Shown: positions 10,325 through 19,248, numbered from the stretch's first letter. The stretch is DNA of 38,269 nt from an uncultured Butyrivibrio sp. (GCA_946404845.1 CAMJFD010000003.1:1-38269), one strand, 5' to 3'. Notes: generated by a model not told the origin, from the sequence alone. Made by a program: numbers and translations.

Positions 10325-11365
10325 ATGAGACTTCAGGAATGTTTAGACAATAACAGAGCTTATATGATAGCTGAGATGTCAGCTAATCATGGCCATTCAA
10401 TAGAAAATGCGTACAAGATAGTAGAGGCTGCTGCAGCTGCAGGAGCTGACTGCGTCAAGGTACAGACTTATACAGCAGATACTATTACAATTGACAGTGA
10501 TGCGCCTGCATTCCAGATTCATGGCGGATTGTGGGATGGCTACAAGCTGTATGATCTGTACAAGGATGCGTATACACCATGGGAATGGATGGAGCCTATT
10601 AAGAATAAGTGCGAGGAGTGCGGAGTAGATTTCCTCTCATCACCTTTTGATCCAACTGCAGTTGAATATCTTGAAAACATTGGTATTGAAGGATATAAGA
10701 TTGCAAGCTTTGAGATGATAGATATTCCACTGGTAAGACTCATTGCTAGTAAGGGTAAGCCTATAATTATGTCAGCAGGAATGGCAAGTGAGGAAGAGAT
10801 AAGAGAAGCTCTTGATGCATGTTATTCACAGGGCAATAAGAACGTAGTAGTACTTAAGTGCTGCAACGTATATCCTACAGTATCAAGCGATTTGAACCTA
10901 CTGACTATTCCAGATATGAAGAATAAGTTCGGTATTCCAATTGGATTATCAGATCATTCCATGGGATATGCCGCAGCTGTTGGTGCTGCCGCTCTTGGAG
11001 CACAGGTAATCGAGAAGCATTTCTGTCTTAGCAGGCAGCTCAAGACTGCAGACAGCGCATTCTCTATGGAACCAGATGAATTTAAGGCAATGGTAGAAGC
11101 TGTACATCAGGTTCAGACAGCTCTTGGAACAGTTCATTATGGTCCTACAGACAATGAATTATCTTCTGGAGAATATACTGACAGAAGATCACTGTTCGTA
11201 GTAGAAGATATCAAAAAAGGTGAACCATTCACAGCTCAGAATGTCAGAAGTATCAGACCTAATACAGGACTTAAGCCTAAGCATTATGATGAGATACTGG
11301 GTAAAACAGCCAATCAGGACATTAAGAGAGGAACACCTCTTGCATTTGATCTGATCAACATGTAA
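10325..11365 (+). CDS. pseI: Pseudaminic acid synthase, PseI
   Basis: YMIAEMSANHGHSIENAYKIVEAAAAAGADCVKVQTYTADT, IKIASFE-type barrel motif, GLSDHSMGYAAAVGAAALGAQVIEKHF, C-terminal SAF/antifreeze-like domain (RSLFVVEDIKKGEPFTAQNVRSIRPNTGL). Confidence 0.93.
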   Translation: MRLQECLDNNRAYMIAEMSANHGHSIENAYKIVEAAAAAGADCVKVQTYTADTITIDSDAPAFQIHGGLWDGYKLYDLYKDAYTPWEWMEPIKNKCEECGVDFLSSPFDPTAVEYLENIGIEGYKIASFEMIDIPLVRLIASKGKPIIMSAGMASEEEIREALDACYSQGNKNVVVLKCCNVYPTVSSDLNLLTIPDMKNKFGIPIGLSDHSMGYAAAVGAAALGAQVIEKHFCLSRQLKTADSAFSMEPDEFKAMVEAVHQVQTALGTVHYGPTDNELSSGEYTDRRSLFVVEDIKKGEPFTAQNVRSIRPNTGLKPKHYDEILGKTANQDIKRGTPLAFDLINM

Positions 11366-11396
11366 TCAGAACTATATTAGTGATAGAAGGAATAAT

Positions 11397-12674
11397 ATGG
11401 ATAAACATAAGATAAACAGAATTGCATTTAGAGTAGACGTAAATGAAACAGTGGCAACAGGTCACGTTATGAGATGCCTGACAATTGCAGACAAGATCAA
11501 GAAGTTCTGTGATCAGACAGGTGATATAGCAGATATTACATTCATATCTGCAGATGACGGCATTATGTCTTTTGCAAGAGATAATGGATACAGCTACCAT
11601 GTGCTGGGAACAGCATGGGATCAAATGGATTCAGAGACAGAACTTGTAAAGGCATTTGTCAAAGAGAACTATATAGACAAGATCGTAGTCGATTCATATC
11701 AGGTAACACCTGCATATTTCAAGGTTCTTAAGGAAGCAGGTCTTAAGATATTCTACATCGATGATATTAATAAGTTCCATTATGAAGTAGATGGACTTCT
11801 CAATTACAGCCCTAGCTATGTTAACTGCGGCTATGAAGAAGAGTACAAAGAGGAGCTTGCAGCAGACAAGATAAGAATACTTCTTGGAACAGATTATGTT
11901 CCACTTAGAGATCAGTTCCTGGGCAAAAAAGGTGGCAAAATGGCCATCCTTGAAAAGGTGATGAATCAGATGCTCTCTGGAGATGTTGATTTTGACAGCG
12001 TAGATGAAATCGATGGTCTTCTTGAAAGCGGCGCAAGCGTAGAAGATATTGATAAATTCCTCCAGAGTAAGAAGCCAAATGAGAGTTCAAGCGTATCAGA
12101 CATAACAAATGGTGTAACCAGAAATGTTGTGAATGGACTTAATATATTCGTTACATCAGGCGGATCAGATCCACTTAATATATCTGAGAAGATCATCAAT
12201 AAAATAAGTGCTGATGAAGCTATCAGTAAGACTATGGGTGATGGACAGTTTCACCTGCTTGCTGGCAGATCATATCAGGCTTCTGAAGAGATGAGAGCAC
12301 TTATAAATTCCGGCAAAGTAGTTATGCATCAGAATGTAACTAATGTTGCCGAAATCATGAAACTGTGTCAGATGGCTGTAACACCAGCTGGTACAACTCT
12401 TTATGAGCTGTGTGCATGCGGCGTTCCTGCAGTATCTTATACATTTGCAGATAATCAGGATGCAGATGCAAACTTTTTTGCCGATAAGGGATTAATATCC
12501 TATGCAGGAGACTTTAGAAAAGATGAAGAGGGTACTCTTAATAATATCATTCAGAGTCTTGGTGCTCTTTGCTGGTTCGGTGAAGGAATGCGTAAGGATA
12601 TCGGAGCACAGCAGAAGGCTCTTATAGATGGCAAAGGTGCTGAGAGAATAGCATTTGAAATAGTAAATCTATAA
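11397..12674 (+). CDS. pseG: PseG-like UDP-2,4-diacetamido-2,4,6-trideoxy-beta-L-altropyranose hydrolase with a large internal insertion
   Basis: FRVDVNETVATGHVMRCLTIADKI, VVDSYQV, GTDYVPLRDQF, FVTSGGSDP, AGTTLYELCACGVPAVSYTFADNQ; 425 aa against ~270-350 aa for typical PseG. Confidence 0.82.
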   Translation: MDKHKINRIAFRVDVNETVATGHVMRCLTIADKIKKFCDQTGDIADITFISADDGIMSFARDNGYSYHVLGTAWDQMDSETELVKAFVKENYIDKIVVDSYQVTPAYFKVLKEAGLKIFYIDDINKFHYEVDGLLNYSPSYVNCGYEEEYKEELAADKIRILLGTDYVPLRDQFLGKKGGKMAILEKVMNQMLSGDVDFDSVDEIDGLLESGASVEDIDKFLQSKKPNESSSVSDITNGVTRNVVNGLNIFVTSGGSDPLNISEKIINKISADEAISKTMGDGQFHLLAGRSYQASEEMRALINSGKVVMHQNVTNVAEIMKLCQMAVTPAGTTLYELCACGVPAVSYTFADNQDADANFFADKGLISYAGDFRKDEEGTLNNIIQSLGALCWFGEGMRKDIGAQQKALIDGKGAERIAFEIVNL

Positions 12675-12689
12675 TTGCGAGGAATAAAC

Positions 12690-13895
12690 GTGAAGAAGAT
12701 ATTTATACTAGGCGGAAGTATGTTACAGATGCCTACAATTACAAAGGCCAAGGAAAAGGGTCTGTATGTATATGTGCTGGACTATGATCCAGAATGTGTT
12801 GCAAAGGACGTTGCAGATGAATTCTTATGTATCAGTACGATAGATAAAGAGGCGGTATTAGAAGCTGCCAAAGAGCATAAACCAGATTATATTATGACTT
12901 CTACAAGTGATATGCCGGTCAGAACAGTTGCATGGGTTTATGAGCAGCTCGGATTAAAGGGCGGAATCAGCTATGAGAATTCCATCTGTGCTACAGATAA
13001 GGCTTTCATGAGAAGACGCATGCAGGAGTGCGGAGTACCTATTCCTGAATTCCATGTTGTTGGAAGCTATGATGAATTCGTAGAAATAGCTGATAAAATG
13101 CCAGAGAGATTTATTATAAAGCCAGCTGATAATGCAGCCAGCAGAGGTGTTACTCTCATTGATAAGAGCACTGTAAAGGGCAAGATATCAGATGAATATC
13201 ATAAGCTCTGGGAATTTACACATCAGTATTCCAGAAGCGGAGAGGTCCTTGTAGAAGAATTTATGACAGGACCAGAAGTAAGCGTTGAATCACTTACTGT
13301 TGATGGAGAGACACACATTATTACTATTACAGATAAAAAGGTTACAGAGGTACCTTACTTTGTAGAGACAGGACATACAGAGCCTAGCAGGCTCTCAGCT
13401 GAACAGCAAAATGATATAAGAGACGTTGCAGAGAGGGCAATAAAGGCTATTGGCCTCACTTATGGTCCTACACATACAGAGATTAAGGTTACAGAAACCG
13501 GAGCCAAGATAGTAGAGATAGCAGCAAGACTTGGAGGAGATTTCATTACATCAAGACTTGTACCACTATCTAGCGGCGTCAATATGAATGAGTGCGAGCT
13601 GAGTATGGCTCTTGGAGAAAAAGTTAATTACAAGAGAACTCTTACACAGGGTTCAGCTATCAGATTCATTCAAGCTAAAGAGGGTACTATCCAGGAGATA
13701 CATGGACTAAGTGAAGCCAGTGCAGTTATTGGCGTTCAGGAAGTTGTTCTGTACAAGAAAGTTGGAGAAGTTGTTCCTAAGCTTGAAAGTAGCGGAGACC
13801 GTGTAGGACACGTAATTGCAATAGGAGCAGATGCTGACGAAGCAGAGGCAAATGCTGAGAATGCACTTTCCAGAATCAGAATTATTACTAAATAA
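12690..13895 (+). CDS. ATP-grasp domain carboxylate-amine ligase-like protein
   Basis: KKIFILGGSMLQMPTITKAKEKGLYVYVLDYDPE, RFIIKPADNAASRGVTLI, VLVEEFMTGPEVSVESLTVDG, KIVEIAARLGGDFITSRLVPLSSG. GTG at 12690 preceded by GAGG is the likely start (ORF track begins at 12675). Confidence 0.87.
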   Translation: MKKIFILGGSMLQMPTITKAKEKGLYVYVLDYDPECVAKDVADEFLCISTIDKEAVLEAAKEHKPDYIMTSTSDMPVRTVAWVYEQLGLKGGISYENSICATDKAFMRRRMQECGVPIPEFHVVGSYDEFVEIADKMPERFIIKPADNAASRGVTLIDKSTVKGKISDEYHKLWEFTHQYSRSGEVLVEEFMTGPEVSVESLTVDGETHIITITDKKVTEVPYFVETGHTEPSRLSAEQQNDIRDVAERAIKAIGLTYGPTHTEIKVTETGAKIVEIAARLGGDFITSRLVPLSSGVNMNECELSMALGEKVNYKRTLTQGSAIRFIQAKEGTIQEIHGLSEASAVIGVQEVVLYKKVGEVVPKLESSGDRVGHVIAIGADADEAEANAENALSRIRIITK

Positions 13896-13925
13896 TCAGA
13901 TCATTATAAAGGAGCTACTCTATAA

Positions 13926-15101
13926 ATGTTCGAAATAGGCAGTGAATTCAACTATGAGGAACAGCCACAGGTTGTAAGCCTCTTAGGATTATATGACAAA
14001 TTTAATAACAGGAGATTCATGAGATGCGGAAGGGATTCAATCGGATTTATCGCAGATGATATCCTTGAATGTATTAGAAATAGTAGTGATAAAGAGGCTA
14101 AATTTGAAGATATAACAGCTTTTCTTCCGGCGCTTTCATGTGATTCCATGTATCTGCCTTTTGAAGTAAGAGGAGTAGCTGTAGAATTCTATGCTATAAA
14201 TGATGATCTTACAGTTAAAATGGAAAGCTTATCTGAAAGGCTGCAATATGCTTCTAATCCGGTAGTTCTGACTATGAATTATTATGGAGCGGCTGATCAG
14301 AAAAAGGCTAACAGACAGATCAAAGAGCTGAGATCAGATGCAATTATTATAGAAGATGTTACACATCTTATTTTTAATACTGAGAAATGGGATACAGAAG
14401 GTGCTGACTATGAAATAGGCAGTATCAGGAAATGGCTTGGAGTTCCAGATGGAGCTATCGTTGTTAAGAATAGCGGAGTACTTACAGCATCTGTACATGC
14501 TGGAGATACTGATTTTACAACTCTTAGAGACAAGGCACTTCATCAAAAGTCTGATTATCTTGTAAGAGGTGGTCAGGATTTAAAAGCAGAATTTAGAGGC
14601 CTTTTAAGCGATGCAGAGGATAGCCTTGATAACGGTCTTACAACTTATGAGATGTCTGAGAGAAGCCGTAAGTACTTAGAATCTGTTGATGTTCAGAATA
14701 TCAGAAAGAGACGTAAGGATAATTATGACAATCTCTACAAGCTGTTATCTGATATGCCAGAGTGCGGACATAAATTCAGGCTCCTTCCACAGACTGCAGA
14801 TGACAATACTCCTTTCATGCTGCCTATAGTACTCAATGTGGCAGAAATCAATAAAGACAAGGATTATAGTCAGGACATAGCAGATGGTGCAGGAGAACTT
14901 GACAGAAACGGATTTGAAAGACTCCTTGCTATGAAAGGGGTATATGCACCGGTTCTATGGCCAATAGATGAAGAGGCAGAGCAGCTTTGCCCAGTATCCA
15001 AGGATATAGCTGATAATATGCTCACATTCTGGATTGACCAGAGATATGACAGATTCCATATGGAGTATGTTGTAGAGACTATGGCTGAACTTTTTAGATA
15101 A
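13926..15101 (+). CDS. Divergent DegT-fold / PLP-dependent aminotransferase-like protein
   Basis: AIIIEDVTHLIFN...DYEIGSIRKWLGVPDGAIVVK resembles the PLP-Asp and Schiff-base-Lys regions of DegT-type enzymes; overall divergent. Confidence 0.6.
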   Translation: MFEIGSEFNYEEQPQVVSLLGLYDKFNNRRFMRCGRDSIGFIADDILECIRNSSDKEAKFEDITAFLPALSCDSMYLPFEVRGVAVEFYAINDDLTVKMESLSERLQYASNPVVLTMNYYGAADQKKANRQIKELRSDAIIIEDVTHLIFNTEKWDTEGADYEIGSIRKWLGVPDGAIVVKNSGVLTASVHAGDTDFTTLRDKALHQKSDYLVRGGQDLKAEFRGLLSDAEDSLDNGLTTYEMSERSRKYLESVDVQNIRKRRKDNYDNLYKLLSDMPECGHKFRLLPQTADDNTPFMLPIVLNVAEINKDKDYSQDIADGAGELDRNGFERLLAMKGVYAPVLWPIDEEAEQLCPVSKDIADNMLTFWIDQRYDRFHMEYVVETMAELFR

Positions 15102-15198
15102 TTGGTAATTGTGCTAATTGTCATTACTAAGACCTATGATAAACTTAAATATAGATTGCAACCTAATTGATAACAGATAAAGGTAATTCATAATAATT

Positions 15199-16308
15199 AT
15201 GCATAAATTAAGTGTTATTGTGCCAGTTTATAACATGGCATCAGACCAAAAACTAAATTATTGTCTGGACAGTCTTGTAAATCAGACACTTCCAGATGGC
15301 AGCTATGAGATTATTGCTGTTGATGACTGTTCTACAGATAACTCACTCGATATCATGAAGGATTACGAGAAGAAATATCCTGGTAAGTTCATGGCTATTC
15401 ATTCAGAGGTCAATCATCATCAGGGAGGTGCCAAGAATATAGGTCTGTCTATTGCAGAAGGTGAGTGGATAGGGTTTATAGATGCCGATGACTGGGTTAC
15501 ACCAGATTATTATGAGAGACTGTTACAAAAGGCCGAAGAGACAGGTGCTGACATGGTTGGCTGTGATTATCAGCTAACTGAAGAGCACAGTATGAAAGAG
15601 GGACAAAGAGTTCCTAATAATAACTCAGAGCAGACAGGTATCATGGATACTGATAAGTACAAAAAGTTATTACTAGATACTGGAAGCCTCGTAGTCAAGA
15701 TATATAAGAGATACCTTATATTTGGAGACAATGATTATACTCAGGCTGAGACTAAGGCTAACAGGGACTATTATTTAAATGGCGCAGATAAAACTAGCGT
15801 TATGAAAAAAGTATTTCCAGAAGACATTTTCTATGAAGATAACGCAATTAGTAATACATGGATGCTGAGAGTTCAGCATTTTGAATATATACCGGAGCCA
15901 TTATATTATTACTACCAGCATCAGTCATCTACGGTTCATACAATATCACGTAAGAACCTTGAAGACAGAGTAGTGGCTGGCAGAATGATAATGCAGGAAG
16001 CCAAAGAGCAAGGATATCTTGAAGAGTATAAGGATGAGATAGAGTTCATGTTTACGGTGCTTTTTTATGTTAATACACTCTTTTCTGCAATGCCAAGGAA
16101 ACAGCATATTAAGGATGCATATAGCTTCTGCAGGGCACTTGGCAAGGAGATGAAAGAGACTTTTCCTGATTTCCAGAATAATAAGTACTATCAGGAAAGA
16201 GTTCACGCTGAAGAAAAAAAGCTGATTAAGATGCAAATGAAATCACACCTTAAGTTCTTTGTGTACTACAGACTCTTGTGGTTTTATAGAAATCTTAGAA
16301 AGCATTAA
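15199..16308 (+). CDS. GT2-family glycosyltransferase
   Basis: KLSVIVPVYNM...LVNQTLPDGSYEIIAVDDCSTDNS...GGAKNIGLSIAEGEWIGFIDADDW. Confidence 0.92.
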   Translation: MHKLSVIVPVYNMASDQKLNYCLDSLVNQTLPDGSYEIIAVDDCSTDNSLDIMKDYEKKYPGKFMAIHSEVNHHQGGAKNIGLSIAEGEWIGFIDADDWVTPDYYERLLQKAEETGADMVGCDYQLTEEHSMKEGQRVPNNNSEQTGIMDTDKYKKLLLDTGSLVVKIYKRYLIFGDNDYTQAETKANRDYYLNGADKTSVMKKVFPEDIFYEDNAISNTWMLRVQHFEYIPEPLYYYYQHQSSTVHTISRKNLEDRVVAGRMIMQEAKEQGYLEEYKDEIEFMFTVLFYVNTLFSAMPRKQHIKDAYSFCRALGKEMKETFPDFQNNKYYQERVHAEEKKLIKMQMKSHLKFFVYYRLLWFYRNLRKH

Positions 16309-16333
16309 ATATATTATTGATAAGGTACTGATA

Positions 16334-17488
16334 ATGAAAGAGAGAATTTATGTATGCCATACCTTTTATCACGTGTATGTGGCATGTTTAAAGGAATTTC
16401 ATATATTGCATCAGATGCAGAACTGGAATGGTAATGAAAAAAATGCATCTGGTAATAAGAATTATGGAAAGGCCGGAGATGGAAGCGGAGCAGCAGGAAG
16501 AGCAACTCTTGTACTGTCCAAAATGAGTAACAAATTTGGCAGTATGGTAGACAGAGCAAGAGAATGCGGACTTTTTGAAGAAGTCATAGAATTTGATGAA
16601 AAGGTAGATACTTTTTTCCCAGAGCTTGCACCACTTCGTACTAATACAGGCAGCCTTCCCAAGAATATGATCAACAGGATTAAGTTCTGCAAACGATTTG
16701 CGCAGCTGCAGGAGCCTTATATTCCAGTTGATTTTACCCAGTACAAGGATATATATGTATTCTGCGATTCAGATCCTATAGGATATTACCTGAATTACAA
16801 GAAAATTAGATATCATGCACTTGAGGACGGCCTTAACTGCATCAAATACGGAGATACAGCCCGCTTTGATAATAACGGTCACTTTAAGTTCAAGGCATGG
16901 CTTGCATCCACAGGACTTATTTTTATTCAGAATGGATATGGCAGATACTGCATTGATATGGAAGTTAATGATATAGGGATACTTGATTATCCTTGCAAAA
17001 AATACGTTGAACTTCCAAGAGAGAGCCTTGTAGAGGAACTTACTCAGGCAGACAAGAACCTGATGTTACAGCTCTTTATAGAAAATATGGATGAGCTGCA
17101 GAAACAGCTTGATGAAGGTAAGGACAGACCAAGAGTCCTGATTCTCTCAGAGCCTTTATGTGAGCTTGATGTAAGAGAGAGAATATTCAGAGATCTTGTT
17201 AATGAATATGGCAAGGTAGATGGCAGGGACGCTGTAGTAATGATCAAGCAGCACCCAAGAGATTACCTTGATTATAATAAGTTATTCCCAGATCAGATTA
17301 TTCTGGCTGGTACATTTCCTATGGAAATGCTGAATTTCATTGAGGGGCTTAGATTCAACAGACTTGTATCAGTTTATACAGTAGTTGATTCTATCAAGTT
17401 TGTAGATGAGAAGCTGTTCCTTGGAGATGACTTCATGGATAAGTATGAAGCACCAGAAATACACAGAATAAATGAACAGATTAAATAA
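16334..17488 (+). CDS. GT52/polysialyltransferase-like protein; candidate nonulosonate (pseudaminic acid) transferase
   Basis: N-terminal MKERIYVCHTFYHVYVACL, HALEDG motif (16813-16830), IKQHPRD motif (~17243-17263). ATG at 16334 preferred; the ORF-track start at 16259 overlaps the preceding gene. Confidence 0.55.
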   Translation: MKERIYVCHTFYHVYVACLKEFHILHQMQNWNGNEKNASGNKNYGKAGDGSGAAGRATLVLSKMSNKFGSMVDRARECGLFEEVIEFDEKVDTFFPELAPLRTNTGSLPKNMINRIKFCKRFAQLQEPYIPVDFTQYKDIYVFCDSDPIGYYLNYKKIRYHALEDGLNCIKYGDTARFDNNGHFKFKAWLASTGLIFIQNGYGRYCIDMEVNDIGILDYPCKKYVELPRESLVEELTQADKNLMLQLFIENMDELQKQLDEGKDRPRVLILSEPLCELDVRERIFRDLVNEYGKVDGRDAVVMIKQHPRDYLDYNKLFPDQIILAGTFPMEMLNFIEGLRFNRLVSVYTVVDSIKFVDEKLFLGDDFMDKYEAPEIHRINEQIK

Positions 17489-17496
17489 GGAGTCTT

Positions 17497-19248
17497 ATGA
17501 AAAAAATACTAGATAAAATGATGGTTCTGCTGGACGCCAGACAGAAAAGGCAGATGGTCGGAATTATAATACTGATGCTCATTGGGGGCGTTTTGGAATC
17601 TCTTGGTATAGCGCTTATCGTACCTGTAATGCAGATAGTAATGGATGAATCAGCTATACAGAAGAATAAGTATCTGTCTGTAATATATGATAGTTTTGGA
17701 TTTACAAGCGCGTTGCAGCTAGCAACTCTTGTAATGTTTGCGCTTATTCTTGTATTTGTAATCAAGAATGTATTCCTGTTCTTTGTTAATAAGATACAGC
17801 TCAAATTCGTATACACCAATCAGTTTGCCACATCAAGGCGCATGATGATCAACTTTATGCAGAGACCTTATGAGTATTACTTAAATGCGGATACATCAGT
17901 TATTCAGAGAAATATTACATCTGATGTTAATAACATGTACGGACTGATACTGTCATGCCTGCAGCTTACAAGTGAGATTATTGTATTTGGATGCCTTGTA
18001 ATTCTGCTGTTGACACAGGAAGCCAAGATGACATTATTTATAGCTGGACTTCTCGTAGTAGTACTTGCAGTTATTAAGTTCATTATCAAACCTATCATGG
18101 TCAAGGCTGGTCAGGACAATCAGGATTATTACAGCGGATTATATAAATGGATCGATGAGTCAGTAACTGGTATCAAAGAAATCAAGATAGCTGCCAAAGA
18201 AAACTATTTTATCAATGGATATGCAGCTTGTGGTGCCGGATATGTTAATGCGGTTCAGAAATATAACCTGTATAATTCAACACCTCGTCTTCTGATAGAG
18301 ACTATCAGTATTGGTGGTATGGTTGGTTATATGCTCATAGTTATCAATCAGGGTAGAAGCATGTCGGATCTGATTCCGCAGCTGTCAGTCCTTGCAGCTG
18401 CTGCAGCAAGACTTCTTCCTAGTGCTAACAGAATTAATAACTATCTGACAGCTATTAGTTATTTTGAACCATTCTTTATGAATGTAAGTGATAACCTGCA
18501 GACAGAGATTCATGACGGATCGGTTTCATATAAGGCTGAAGATTATGTAGATAAGCAGAATGTAGACAAGCTGCCTATACATAACAAGATTGAGATGAAG
18601 AATATCAAATATAAGTATCCTAATGCTGATTCATATGTACTTGATGGAGCCAATATGGATATCAGTGTTGGTAAGGCTGTTGGTATCGTAGGAACATCTG
18701 GTGCCGGTAAGACTACTATTGTAGACGTTATGCTGGGACTACTTAAGCCGGAGGATGGCCAGATACTGGCTGATGGTGTAGAAGTCAGAGATCATTATCA
18801 GTCATGGCTTAAGAATATTGGATATATTCCACAGACTATATTTATGATTGACTCGACTATCAGGAAAAACGTAGCTTTTGGCGTTCCTGATGATGAGATA
18901 GATGATAACAAGGTATGGCAGGCACTTAAGGAGGCTCAGCTTGATGAGTTCATTAAGAGTCTTCCAGATGGACTTGATACAACAATAGGTGAACGAGGTA
19001 TCAGATTGTCAGGTGGTCAGAGACAGCGTATAGGTATTGCCAGAGCTCTTTTTGAAGATCCTGAGGTACTGGTACTTGATGAAGCAACATCTGCTCTTGA
19101 TGGTGAGACAGAGGCTGCAATCATGGATTCTATTAATAGCCTGCATGGTCGTAAGACACTTATAATTATTGCTCACAGACTTCAGACAATTGAAAAGTGT
19201 GATGTTGTCTACAGAGTAAAAGACGGCAAAGTAGTTGTCGAGAGATAA
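17497..19248 (+). CDS. PglK-like ABC transporter (fused TMD-NBD), putative lipid-linked glycan flippase
   Basis: Walker A GTSGAGKTT, signature LSGGQRQRIGIARAL, Walker B VLVLDEATSALD; N-terminal TMD with GGVLESLGIALIVPVMQ and RLLPSANRI, similar to Campylobacter PglK. Confidence 0.82.
   Translation: MKKILDKMMVLLDARQKRQMVGIIILMLIGGVLESLGIALIVPVMQIVMDESAIQKNKYLSVIYDSFGFTSALQLATLVMFALILVFVIKNVFLFFVNKIQLKFVYTNQFATSRRMMINFMQRPYEYYLNADTSVIQRNITSDVNNMYGLILSCLQLTSEIIVFGCLVILLLTQEAKMTLFIAGLLVVVLAVIKFIIKPIMVKAGQDNQDYYSGLYKWIDESVTGIKEIKIAAKENYFINGYAACGAGYVNAVQKYNLYNSTPRLLIETISIGGMVGYMLIVINQGRSMSDLIPQLSVLAAAAARLLPSANRINNYLTAISYFEPFFMNVSDNLQTEIHDGSVSYKAEDYVDKQNVDKLPIHNKIEMKNIKYKYPNADSYVLDGANMDISVGKAVGIVGTSGAGKTTIVDVMLGLLKPEDGQILADGVEVRDHYQSWLKNIGYIPQTIFMIDSTIRKNVAFGVPDDEIDDNKVWQALKEAQLDEFIKSLPDGLDTTIGERGIRLSGGQRQRIGIARALFEDPEVLVLDEATSALDGETEAAIMDSINSLHGRKTLIIIAHRLQTIEKCDVVYRVKDGKVVVER

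Noticed and set aside
7250-11365. Legionaminic or sialic acid pathway instead of pseudaminic acid
   Set aside because: PseB-type inverting dehydratase, PseC-type aminotransferase and RSQDLQKWYHECGQFY in the cytidylyltransferase fit Pse; no NeuC/LegG-type epimerase seen.
16259-16333. N-terminal extension of the sialyltransferase-like ORF
   Set aside because: Overlaps the preceding GT2 gene by 50 nt; MKERIYVCHTFYHVY at 16334 matches the expected first beta-strand start.
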